DNA of 64,000 nt from Psettodes erumei (lineage: Eukaryota; Chordata; Actinopteri; Pleuronectiformes; Psettodidae): contig JAFBJZ010000872.1 in the NCBI GenBank assembly GCA_016785225.1, forward strand, positions 1,608,501-1,672,500, given 5' to 3'. A program made the translations under genes and the position numbers. The notes under the pieces are model-generated. The model saw only the letters and a program-made list of their open reading frames with translations. It did not search any database and was not told where the DNA came from. This document shows, piece by piece, positions 25,997-35,829 of this stretch (within the stretch, counting starts at the first letter, position 1; each line of letters starts with the position of its first letter).

Positions 25997-27819
25997 AGGA
26001 CACAGAGAGGTAGAGAGCGGATCTTCTGCCAAATCTTCAGCCTCAAATTATCCCCTCAACTTCTCCTCTCCTCCTCACTCCTTAACTCCTCTCTCTCTTT
26101 GCCCCTCACCTACTTTTACCCTCTCAATTTTCCACCCATTACACCCAAATTACGGGTGTCATTGCAAATTGAATTGTTGCGACCGGATAGGAGCGTTTCC
26201 TCTGAATAGCCCCAACTGCTGCCTACTGCCTTGGAAGTGATGGGCTATTTCCTTCAGCTAATTTCCGAGTCTGTGTGATGAGAGACTCAGAGGAGAATGC
26301 CGGGTGGCTTCCTCCACTGTTATGAAATGTTTTCACCAAAGGCTGTGAGCAGCTTTGAAGTTGAGACTCTCGCCCTTGTATTTCAAACATTCTCCTTTCT
26401 GTCTCTCCCCGTGAGTTCTCTGCTCGCACTTCTTCCCCCAATTTCTATTTATTTTCTTCTTTTGCTGCTGCGCCGAGTTAAATTTTTGCTCTAATTTTTT
26501 TTCCTTCTCTCAGCTCTTTCACTCTCTAATTTTTTAACTTGTAGTATTACTTTTACCATGAATTTCTGTGTGTGCTAATGTGCTAATCCCTAATTTTGCA
26601 ATGGATCAAAAGACTGTGTGTAATGTGAGAGGGGCTGCTCAAATTATCTGAGTAACAATAAACAGGAGACCAGCTCGTGATTGCATGTTGACTCAAATAA
26701 CCTTGTGCCTTTCAGGGAGACACTTTGGAAACTGTGAGTTTAGATAGAAAGGTGCTACTTTGCCCCCCCGAAAAAGTGATGATAGTGATGATGATTTGAT
26801 CATTATGTCACAAAAGAAATTATGTATCTTTCAAGGTCAACCCTTCAAGTTGGACCCAAAGACGGCCCACAAGAAGCTTCGTCTGTCTAACGACTGCCTG
26901 ACCATGGAGAAGGATGAGAGCTCGCTGAAGAAGAGTCACACCCCAGAGCGTTTCAGTGGCACTGGCTCCTATGGAGCAGCCGGTAATGTCTTCATTGATA
27001 GCGGGTGCCACTACTGGGAGGTGCTGCTGGGAGCATCTACATGGTGAGGAACACACACGTGCAACCACACAAGTTCATTACATAAGCCCTTAAGGAGTTA
27101 TGGCAAACCAAATTTTTTTTCTTCAGGGAGTTTATATCTAGGCTGTTATGCAAACCCCCACACACAAACACACAACACACATGCACACTCCCCACACAGT
27201 GTATACTCTTATCCTAATTATATTCTTTTCACTAATTGGCTCTGAAGTAGACCTCCTCAAGCAGGGAAGACCCGAAGGGCCCATGCCTATCTTGTTTGTC
27301 CTCAGTATGATTTAGCCTGACTGTGCAAGTGAAGTCATTAAGGAGGACACTAGTTTCAGATCACTAATACATTCCAAAATGTTCCCTCCCTGCAGGTATG
27401 CCATTGGCGTGGCTTACAAATCAGCCCCAAAAAATGAATGGAGCGGCAAGAACTCATCCTCGTGGGTGTTCTCGCGCTGCAATAACAACTTTATGGTGCG
27501 CCACGATGGCAAAGAGATGCTGGTGGAGGCAAGCCTGCAGCTGAGGCGGCTGGGTGTCCTGCTGGACTATGACAATAATTCACTGTCCTTCTATGATGCC
27601 ATGAACTCCCAGCACATTCACACCTTTGAAATCTCCTTCCTCCTGCCAGTCGTACCCACTTTCATGATCTGGAACAAGTCAGTCATGATACTCTCAGGGC
27701 TACCTGTCCCCGACTTTGTCGATGGTGTGGCCTCAGATCTTCAAGAGCAGCAACAGCAGCAGATGGGCTTGTGCCGACAAGAGTCGCCATACTTGACAGG
27801 GATGAAGACCTGCCACTGA
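3310..27819 (+). CDS. mid2: Midline-2 (TRIM1) E3 ubiquitin ligase, C-terminal 440 residues, seven exons
   Basis: This is a RING-type E3 ubiquitin ligase of the TRIM C-I subgroup that binds microtubules through its COS box. Exons: 3310-3417, 7150-7298, 8448-8575, 9008-9151, 14709-14870, 26836-27043, 27396-27819. All introns are GT-AG and the frame is continuous across every junction (1323 nt including TGA). Within the visible 440 residues: coiled coil about 1-85, COS box about 86-128 (contains ALDFSREKKILEGLDYL), FN3 about 130-226 (HWTSDDEFSVTSYELQY; VHGLQSGTRYIFFVKA), PRY-SPRY about 230-415 (SGCHYWEV; LDYDNN). Exon lengths 108/149/128/144/162/208 match my recollection of the MID1/MID2 family. 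The paralogue choice rests on KSAPKNEW, WVFSRCNNN and the C-terminus SPYLTGMKTCH, which are MID2-like rather than MID1-like. The RING, B-box and first coiled-coil exons are upstream of the window, so the gene is partial here. I am sure of the family and fairly sure of MID2 over MID1. Confidence 0.95.
3902..3938. repeat. (GTGC)n-like microsatellite
   Basis: Alternating gtgtgcgtgcatgcgtgcgtg units form a purine-pyrimidine alternating tract in a mid2 intron. Confidence 0.8.
4112..4198. repeat. Impure (TG)n microsatellite
   Basis: Alternating TG with CG, CA and TA interruptions runs for about 87 bases. Cys/Val and Thr/His open frames on the two strands here are translation artefacts. Confidence 0.9.
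7150..7298 (+). CDS. mid2: mid2 exon: end of coiled coil, start of COS region
   Basis: The exon is 149 nt with acceptor ttccag and donor gtgggt. It encodes VMKLRKLAQQIANCRQCLER to ARNVAE and ends two bases into an Arg codon completed by the next exon. Confidence 0.94.
8448..8575 (+). CDS. mid2: mid2 exon: COS box
   Basis: The exon is 128 nt. The acceptor is ctaaag, with a poor pyrimidine stretch just before it. The exon completes Arg and then reads VAMATASSQVLIPDVNLNEA to LEGLDYLT. The COS box is the microtubule-binding motif shared by MID1, MID2, TRIM9 and TRIM67. Confidence 0.94.
9008..9151 (+). CDS. mid2: mid2 exon: FN3 domain, first half
   Basis: The exon is 144 nt with acceptor ctgtag and donor gtgagt. 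It encodes APNPPSIRDELCTASHD to YTGQTNFI. A short (CA)n tract begins about 20 bases after the donor. Confidence 0.94.
9152..14708 (+). other. mid2 intron
   Basis: This intron is about 5.6 kb. It holds a (CA)n tract at 9171-9189 and a short GAA run near 10080. I see no exon or recognisable element in the rest. Confidence 0.7.
9171..9189. repeat. (CA)n microsatellite
   Basis: A short CA run lies about 20 bases after a mid2 splice donor. Confidence 0.9.
14709..14870 (+). CDS. mid2: mid2 exon: FN3 domain, second half
   Basis: The exon is 162 nt with acceptor cgccag and donor gtaagt. It encodes LYNSADSWMIVPNIKQNHY to SEPARLKTN and is nearly invariant against the tetrapod sequence I remember. Confidence 0.95.
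17027..17064. repeat. (CA)n microsatellite
   Basis: A CA run with one CGCACAG interruption, in the large mid2 intron. Confidence 0.9.
20841..20892. repeat. (GT)n microsatellite with GC-rich tail
   Basis: About 19 GT units are followed by gcgcgtgcgcgg and a second short GT run. Confidence 0.9.
21223..21263. repeat. AT-rich perfect inverted repeat
   Basis: The arm TTATAATATATATAGT and its exact reverse complement flank a 7-base loop (ATACTAC). The flanks are also AT-rich. It could be a cruciform former or the remnant of a palindromic element. Confidence 0.7.
22651..23662. repeat. About 1 kb (TTGGGG)n telomere-like tandem array
   Basis: The + strand is a near-continuous run of the 6-base unit GGGGTT, roughly 165 units. 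The first ~380 bases are irregular, with frequent six-G runs (GGGGGGTT). The later part is almost perfect except for interruptions near 23294-23310, 23371 and 23586. TTAGGG-type variants occur near 22887, 22926, 23016, 23294 and 23300, and at the 3' edge. Every stretch of four units has the G-run pattern of a G-quadruplex. It lies inside the mid2 intron with the G-rich strand matching the transcript. Long Gly-Leu/Gly-Trp/Gly-Val open frames across it are artefacts. Confidence 0.98.
24930..25020. repeat. Possible dispersed fish repeat fragment
   Basis: The phrases cttaagtaaaagtacta and tactgaagtattacaagtaa resemble a degenerate interspersed repeat I associate with teleost genomes. The boundaries and family are uncertain. 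Confidence 0.3.
25733..25838. repeat. Polypurine tract
   Basis: About 105 bases of almost pure G/A (gaggagagaggatggagagg and similar). About 200 bases downstream a pyrimidine-rich stretch (26050-26130) follows. This is a triplex/H-DNA-prone arrangement. Confidence 0.7.
25964..25996. repeat. (CA)n microsatellite
   Basis: A CA run of about 13 units with one CG interruption lies between the purine and pyrimidine tracts. Confidence 0.9.
26050..26130. repeat. Polypyrimidine-rich tract
   Basis: A C/T-rich stretch (ctcctctcctcctcactcc and ctctctctttgcccctc) roughly mirrors the upstream purine tract in composition. Confidence 0.6.
26836..27043 (+). CDS. mid2: mid2 exon: PRY part of B30.2
   Basis: The exon is 208 nt with acceptor ttcaag and donor gtgagg. 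It encodes QPFKLDPKTAHKKLRLS to YWEVLLGAST and ends two bases into a Trp codon. The segment KKSHTPERFSGTGSYGAAGN is MID2-like. Confidence 0.95.
27396..27819 (+). CDS. mid2: mid2 terminal coding exon: SPRY and C-terminus
   Basis: The exon has acceptor ctgcag. It encodes YAIGVAYKSAPKNEW through LLDYDNNSLSFYDA to the end SPYLTGMKTCH and a TGA at 27817-27819. A short Gln run (QEQQQQQ) just before the C-terminus looks lineage-specific. Confidence 0.95.
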
Positions 27820-28616
27820 GAAAGGCCCACTGATGGCCTAACAGAGTCCACTCAGGCCCAGTGTCTGAAAGGTTGACTGGGAACTAAAAGACATTGACAG
27901 CGTGACTGGGTTCTGCTCTAATCTTCATTATGAGTGGACTAGTTACTTTTTATGGATTTAGAAACTGATGGAAATATGCACACTAGTCTGGAAAAATGTC
28001 AGTCCTGTTAATTTGTAGCCATCCAATGCTTTGCAAATCCATCAGTGCATGGGAGCAAGGTAAGTGGACGCAAAACTCTGATGTCCTGAGAAAGAGCGCT
28101 TTTGTCTGTCATTGGGCAGGACAGGACTCCTGAAGTTCTTGACCATGTAAGGTCTTCCTTTTGGTTTTATTTTCCCTTTGATTTGACCCTTGGCAGAGGA
28201 CTGAGGATGGACTTTGAAATCCAACATGTGAACAGTGACATTACTAAAAACTACTAAATGTTTTACCTGTGTTTGATATAAATATTCCACAGAAAAAGGC
28301 AGCAAAAAAAACTATTCTAACACTTGTGCCCACATTCCTGCCACATCAACATTATATCAAATGATCATAAAAAAAAGTTTTTCTCATATTTGTTCAGTCA
28401 CTTTATCCTGAGGGTAGTACATGAGAAAGACAATCTATGAAAACAATAGGCTCTGCTCTACCTAGTGCTGTAATGCCATATTCAAGAATCTGTTGTGCCC
28501 CAGTCAGCTGTACCAACCAGAGCCAGGGCTGGAGCACATCGGAAAGGGAGAGGGAGGGAGCTAGACATTGTATCTGTTAAAAGTCCACTCGTTCGTCAAC
28601 ACTTCTGACTGCAGCT

Positions 28617-28790
28617 TTGAAGAAATAGTTTGACTTTTTGGGAAATACGCTTAATTCAGTGTTGGCTTTCATGTCGAGTGTTAGAAAGTGAGAAAGTGAA
28701 GAAGCATTTCTCCCAAAACTTTGATTCTGCTAAGAGTGTGCCTGCTTGCTACTGTGTGCAAGATGATACCACCTAGTAACACAAATTCTT
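28617..28790. repeat. Possible degenerate interspersed fish repeat
   Basis: The segment gaaatagtttgac and tttttgggaaatacgctta, then a region about a symptom-free stretch of agagtg units, matches a motif I recall as repeated widely in percomorph genomes. The copy is diverged and its ends are unclear. Confidence 0.35.
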
Positions 28791-29258
28791 TACATGGTTT
28801 TGCATTACTGGTGTCACTGTTCATAGGTTGCTCCCTTAGTCACTGCAAGTGGTCATTGCTAAAGCATTTTCCTTGGTCTTGCTCCTTGATTTGACCCAGA
28901 AGCTTCCAAGTTTTGTTAAGTGTTGACATCAGATATTAACAAGGTCACAGGAGGTAGATTTGTATCAATTGACTACTTGTATAATAAGAGGTTTATTAAA
29001 TACTGGAGGAAAAGTCTTATTTATAAAAAAAGATGGTTTACTTTAATTATTGATCTCAACATATTCATGCACTTTTTTAATTAACACCGTTTCCCCTCTG
29101 TGAGTATTTGAATAGTTGGAGCTGTGCAGCAGGGCGGTAACGGGAAGAGAAAGTGACACTTTGCATCACTGCTTGTTGTTTTCAGTCATATTTACAAACT
29201 AATTTGTGATCAGTGATAAATTATGGTGGCCAAATATTAACCATACAATTTATTTTGC

Positions 29259-29337
29259 AATAAAACACTGTTAAAAGTTTTATTTTTTTGCTTGTTTGAC
29301 AAACACTGAATCAGCTAAATCAACCTCTTTCAATAAA
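29259..29337 (+). terminator. Candidate mid2 polyadenylation signals
   Basis: There are AATAAA hexamers at 29259-29264 and 29332-29337. A T-rich stretch follows each within about 25 bases. Confidence 0.4.
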
Positions 29338-32300
29338 ACAGAAGGGTTTTTTTCTGCACTTTGAACACAGACAGTGACTTTCTCTCCCCATTGGTCTTTT
29401 CAATAGCATATAGTAAATTTATCTTCTTTAGAAAAGGAATATGATTATAATGATGTTTATGTAATTTTTATCACAATGGAATGATGATAAACAAATAGTT
29501 GTTGGGTTGGGTTTTTTAAAGGTCACTCTGTTTTATTGACTTTTTCAATGAAAGAGGGGGTTAACACTTTAACTTATTGTCTGTCACAGTGTCATGGCAT
29601 GATTGTGTTTTCCTCTGTAATTTGTTAACAAACATACACATGGACACACACAGGTCATGTTTCCTTTAGGTTGGCCTTGTTGTGATGAATGCATGATAAA
29701 TTTTAGGATCCCACAACAGTTCACTGGTCAATTCAAGTAGCTCTTTCAGGTTCACCAAGTCTTGTTTTTATCAGATCCAGACTCTCCTGAACATTTGCTT
29801 CCAACAGACTCAACTTCGATTTCTCTCTTGTCTTACTCACTGCTAGTCAAATAACAGTTGCAGCTGGAACCATTGATTGCTTATTATTTGGATTTTAAGA
29901 CATGGTGTGGGTGACAGTTTTTCTCTGGTTTGATATTGAGGTGATGGAGCTGATTCAATCAAATATGTATCACAGTTTAAGTGGTTGTGTAGTAGCAGGA
30001 AAATGTAGGGAGGTTGTGTTGATACAAGCAGATGATTAACATAACATCCCGTTAGATTTGGCATGAAAAATTCGATGCCTCATGGCCATTTTTGCACATC
30101 AATAGTTATGTACTTGATGTTGAATGTCATGTCACATTTGTATTGATGGGCTTTGATTTGCTTTACTTGAAAAAGAGGGTATACCCTGCAAATACACACT
30201 GATTTTAATCATTTTCTAGTAACCTTGGTTCCTAATTGACAAGTGAAAGCAAAGACTCGGTGATGTAAAACTCTCAGCTATGTAAAAGGTAGTGGAACAT
30301 CTGACATGTAATGGCCTCCCAGAGTACCTTTCTACATTTAGTGTTCATTTAGGGCAACCGTGTGATGCAACATGATTATTTGATTGAGGTTTTGATCACC
30401 TGAATACTACATACAGAGATAATCCACTGGTCAAAGGTAACACAGTGGGAGCTCCAGAATGAGAGGAGGGTTATTTTTTCCTGACTTCCAGATATCCACC
30501 CATCTTATTGAATAACATCGGTCACAGACTCGAAACCACCATGTGTTGATTTGTGATCTGGACTGACAAGCTCAACTCATCTGTGCAAGCGTGCTTTGGC
30601 TGGGTCACTGCATGATTATGTGACCTTGCTGCAGGTTCATAACTCTGACCTTATTGTCATGATGAAGTTTCTTATGTCGAGTTAAGCATCTTCTCTTTTT
30701 TTTAAAAAAAGCCAAAACATGACAAGAATTGTCCATTGCCATGCATATCAGATTGTTTGCAGTGCTCTTTCTTTCTTTGTGTCACAAGTCAATGCAGTAA
30801 AATATATACAGTGAATGATTTTCAATAGCTTCCCACTCCTCGTAGTGCAGTGTAATACCCTAGAGACAATGCAATAGATTCTCCTTTTTGCTTTTCTGTT
30901 TGTGTAACTTAGACAATTATTTTTTACAACTCAAGAGAAACATGCTCCTCTCCTTTTGGCACTGGGACCTTGATAAACAGCACAAAAAGAGCAGCTTTGC
31001 TTTCATGCAAGGCTTTCTGTTTCCATAGATATAATTTTTGCCAGAGGAATGTAAATCATAGGGGGAAATATATATTATATAAAGTTGTATAATATGCAAA
31101 ATATATATGAAGCAATGTTATTTATGTGAATTTAAGTCCAATTAAAAGTCTGATCCCAGGTATTTTGGAGTCAAGTTTATTTCCTGGTCATGTTACCCTT
31201 CTGTTTGCAGAAGATACAGTCAAAGAATAATTATAATTAATTTGTACTTCACCTTCAATTACTGAAGAAGGAGGAATCCAAAAACGCCATTCTTAAAATA
31301 TGAGAAAAAATCAACTACAAAAAATCTGTAATAACTCCTCCTTTGACTGACAGGTCACACAGTTCTTAGATATCACAATGTGTCTGAACCCATCTGTGTA
31401 GTTTTTGGGCACCAATTTAAAAATCAACCCAGAGCTTCCAACCCAAGGCTGAGCCTTGGACCGATTAATGGCAGACTAAGGCTGGCAGGTCATCCAGAGC
31501 TCAGGGTTTAATGGGACTGTACTCTCTTAGCCCTCATCTGCCATCACTGGCACGATTGACTCATTACTACAACATAGTACTGTAGCACATGGGTCCCAAC
31601 ACTGCCTGCGAGCATGGCATACAAACACAGCGACCCTGAAACAACGAACAATATGCTCACTTTTCTGTAGCTCTTTTCCTGTGAGGCAGACTTTTTCTCA
31701 CAATGTCACAAGGGGAATCTCAAACATTTGAAAGTTTACACTGACCACTCTATGTAATTATATGCTACAAATAGTATGATGTATCATGTATCATCCATAC
31801 TACTTGGCCCTGTGATCCCATGTCTGTGGCCCACAATATCCTTATGTATGGTACTGGCACTACATCAGCCACAAGGTCACAATTGTGCACCTGACACTAT
31901 TATATGGCACTGCTTCCCTTGCTGAAAAGATGAATTATATCCCTCAGGGATCAACATGGTACCACAAACATGCATCATACCCATGACCTTGGATAGTGTG
32001 GCCCAAATGTCTGACCTAAAGCTAGAAAATGTGTTCATGGAAAAACAAAAGCCCAAAAACAGTTTTTAAGTTTGAGCAATTAATGGATTTTACCAAAAGT
32101 CTGCTAACAATGATCTTCACAACGGCACATGTATAGATGGCAAATAAAGCTAGTAAAAATGTTTAAAGTGATATACTAATATTTGCTTGGGTAAAAAACC
32201 ACCAGGTTCTCTCAACAACTGCTTCTAAACTCATCAAGGATAACCACGTTTTAAAAATTATATATACATATATGAATTCTTTGTCTCAACATTTTCTTCT

Positions 32301-32869
32301 AATTTACAGCAAATTAGCTTATTTTCCATGAAATTTCAAGGTTATGCCATGGACTAGTTTTGTCTTTATGTGTCTTCCTGTCTCTCCTATTGTCTCCTCC
32401 TCCTGTGTCTGTTCATGTGCGTTTGAGGGTGGGTGTGGATGTGGGTGTGGTCTGCATCACCTGGTCGCTGGCTTCTCTCTGCACTTGGGCTCAATTATCC
32501 AATCAATAATCCTATAAGAATCCTGGTTCAGCTCTCACCTGCTTCCAGTTTCTTCACTCTGGAATGTGGTCAGCTCTTTAAGATTCAATGTTTGCCCACA
32601 AAGCAAAAATCTGATACTTTCAGGGGAAGAAGCTAAGAAGCTAAGACGTTTAGCTTGTATTGAATGAAGAGCCATCATTTCTACAAAACCTGTTGTTCTC
32701 AACTTCCTGCTCCATTATCACAGTTTGACTACATAAGAATGACATTCAGCAAACTAATGTTCATCACACACATTAAATTTGCTCAACACTGAAAATCATA
32801 GGGGAATCCATTTACAACCCATTGCCTCTGCCTCTGGTCATGACTTTTACAACTCCAGCCTGAAAGGTT

Positions 32870-33240
32870 AGGATGGCAGTACTGATGAATTGGTATACTG
32901 TAGTTGAGTTTGCATTCACTAATTCAATGGGTATTCTGTACTTTCTTTTAATCCAATTTGGGTTTGTATTGATGGATTACAGGCCTCGGTTAACTCTGTC
33001 CAGTTTAAGTTTCAAAAGTGGATTGGAGACCTATCTACCTTTCCATGTGCAACAGTTTAGCTGGCGGTTAAATGTGATGCCCACTCGGTCTCTGCGCCCT
33101 CAAACTGCTAGCTGGAAAGTTGTCGGAGTAACCCATAATTACATATCTAATTACAGAATAATTAGAGCTCCCCGTGTAGCTCATTTAGTCATTTGTCACC
33201 AAAGCCTCTAATGTGGCATACAACAACTCTCTAATTATAC
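32870..33240. promoter_or_regulatory. Candidate conserved non-coding element with homeodomain cores
   Basis: The 3' part holds several TAATTA/ATTA cores in about 100 bases: cataattacat, tctaattacag, aataattagag and tctaattatacc. The region is of higher complexity than its neighbours. The regulatory role is inference only. Confidence 0.25.
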
Positions 33241-35660
33241 CGAGTGAAAAGTCTTCATGCTGGGGAGCATTTCACAACTGTGGCCTGAGTTTTGCCTGAT
33301 AAACTATATTCCATCAACACTTATTTATTTATTTATGTTATTTAGCTACTAACTGAATTGGTCACTGGGGATGCCATTGACATACTTACATTCTTACAAT
33401 ACTTATACAATCATATACCTCTAATCACAGTCCAGTCTTGACAGATGTGGTGACAGCTTAATTTTGGACAATGCATTAGAAATGTGAACAAACTGCCTCA
33501 TTCCACCTTTTGAAATACAGCAATGTCAGATTATTTCTTTTGGCTTGAAGTTCAGTTGAACTGCTGTTGTGAACATTTTTTTAATTGTCTTCATTGTGAT
33601 ATGTTCAGAATACAATTCATAGCCACAGCCCAGGCAGCACCATAGTCCCTGTCACAAAATTCTGTGTAGTTGCCAATTATAAACTGTCTTAGCAGTGTTC
33701 TATGAGGCAATGGAGACCAAAAACCAAAAGGCAGGAATCTATTGGCCTTCTCACTCTATCCAGTTTCGTAAATTCCTAATGATGCCCTGCCTGAATATGA
33801 ACTCTAGTTAATCTACAGGAGATGCAGAATTAATTACAGTTGATGCAAATGAAAAACCAAGCTAGTTCACAAATACAACAGAAAATCTAAATAAATGAAT
33901 TTTGGAGTTACTGGGAAGAGCATTTCTTCCTTGCAGAGAGACAGAAAAGAGGCTAAAGCCCCAACATCCCCCAAAAATGCTATTGAGATTAGTAACTGTA
34001 TTGTAATTCCTAAATTTCAAATTTTAATGTCTTACATTTCTCAGTGAAATAAGTCTCATTCAATCTCATTACTCAACCAGAGGTGGTACATGTTCATGTA
34101 CATTTTGATTATTTCAAAGCAGTAAATTTGATACCTCTATAAATAGATTAGATGTGCATGAATACCCCCCCCCAACAGAGTCAATTTCTCATCTCCAGGG
34201 CAGTAAGCTTAATAGTATTTTCTCCAAACTCATCAACGACCTAATAAATTGAGCAAACACTTATTGGCAAAGTGATACACAACCACTGTCAACTGCTTTC
34301 TGCTGGCATATTTTATTACTTAGCCCAGCATTTCGACACACAACTCCTTCAGGGAGAAAGAAGTTGGACCAGAAGCATGTGTGGAGCCAGTCACTGTAGC
34401 CTTTGTCTGGTCAGTAAAACCGAGTTTTTCTCCCAACATCATCTCACAGTAATACTATCCCCTCTTCACTAAATCCATCCAAATTTGTCATCAGCTGTGA
34501 ATGGCCATCTGTGTGTGCTCCAGCTGCACCTACCTGAGCAGATTGGAGCTTATTCCAGAAGACATACATATATTGCCATCTGCTTCAGAGAAAGACTGAT
34601 GCTTTATTTAAATCTGGTTGAATTAAAGGCCAATCCAGAGAGTTTGATGGTGTGTGTAGGAGTGCAACCGCCCCCAATCCTGTCTGCGTTTTCCATGTGT
34701 ATAAGTGCCTGGTTGGATGTGAGTGGTTACAAGTATCTTGCAATTAAGGTTTCTTCCCTTGGTTTCATTTTTATTTATTTACTTTCCTTAAAAACATGAG
34801 TGAGGCACCTATGTCCTTTTCTGCTGAGTACATCCAAAATACAAAAAAAATCCAACATCACATAATCCACACTGTAAATCAAAGATAACAAAGACAGAGC
34901 CCAAGTGTTAAAAATGAGTTGCCTTTGGACCTGTTCAGACAGACAGGGGCAGCCTTTACCTTTCCTAAGTGAGGATGAATTAGACCACTGAAGATGGGAG
35001 GGCAAAGAGACTTGGCTCCCTGCCTGCAGGTTGATGGAAGACAGCTATGAAGCCTGGGAAATGAGGATCTGAACAGGCAGTAGATCACCAAGCTCGCTGT
35101 CTCTGTCTCTATCAGACAACGTCTCTCTCCCACAGACACACACTAAGACCCACACCACACACAGTCAGTATCTAGATTAATCTGTGAGGGTGGAATCAAT
35201 CAACCAGCCCGGTGGCATCTCAGAGAATCCCAGGGGCTTGGTGGTCCTGCTGAAAGCGAGCGATACGTTTAGGTGGTTTAGATAGATCTCAGCTGAAATC
35301 TCAACCTTTCCATCTTTCCCTGTGGTGATGACAGTGTTGGTTTCACAGAGATATTGTTGCCATCACTGACACATTGATGAACATATTGGGGAGAAAACCT
35401 TATGAATTCTGTGAGCAGGATGGGTGCATAATGAGGAACCTGTTCTTTGCAGGGTCATTCTCTCTTCTCTTGACCATTCCCTAAACCCGGTCCTCTGAAC
35501 AGTTTCCCTTCATTCAACTGTAGCTTAACACCGGTCTACTTGTAACAGTGGGGGATAGTGTCTTCTTTCTTTCCAAAACAAGAAAAGGAAAAATAACCTC
35601 AATGAATATGTTGTAACAATTGCATGAAACTGATTTATACAGTTAGAACTGATTAATACA

Positions 35661-35829
35661 GGGTGCCCCTATAGCTCAGTCAGTAGAGTGAGCGCCCCAT
35701 GTACTGAGGCTGCTAGTCCTCTGCCTGCAGCCCATTTGCTGCGTGTCATCCCCTCTCTCTCTGCCCCCTTCCCTATCATATCTTTAGCTGTCCTGTCAAT
35801 AAAGGCATAAAAAGGCCCCAAAAAAATAA
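35661..35829 (+). mobile_element. tRNA-derived SINE
   Basis: The 5' part has a pol III A box (TAGCTCAGTCAG at 35672-35683) followed by gcgccccatgtactgaggctg. The body has catttgctgcgtgtcat and a CT-rich run, and the tail is gtcctgtcaataaaggc with a final A-rich stretch. This layout is typical of a SINE family widespread in percomorph fish. The B box is degraded, so it is not a functional tRNA gene. Clean target-site duplications were not seen. Confidence 0.8.

Larger units (their letters stand above)
14871..26835 (+). other. mid2 large intron (about 12 kb)
   Basis: This is the largest intron in the window. It holds several CA/TG microsatellites, an AT-rich hairpin (21223-21263), the TTGGGG array (22651-23662), a possible dispersed repeat near 24930-25020, and polypurine/polypyrimidine tracts (25730-26130). 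No alternative exon was recognised. Confidence 0.7.
27820..29360 (+). other. mid2: Probable mid2 3'UTR
   Basis: This is non-coding sequence after the mid2 stop. Its end is inferred from the first close pair of AATAAA signals (29259 and 29332). The true UTR could be longer. Confidence 0.45.

Noticed and set aside
32873..33211. 112-codon plus-strand frame in the intergenic region
   Set aside because: No recognisable protein or splice structure. The region is better described as a candidate non-coding element.
35672..35750. tRNA-gene-like A box
   Set aside because: No intact B box or cloverleaf follows, and the body and tail are those of a SINE.
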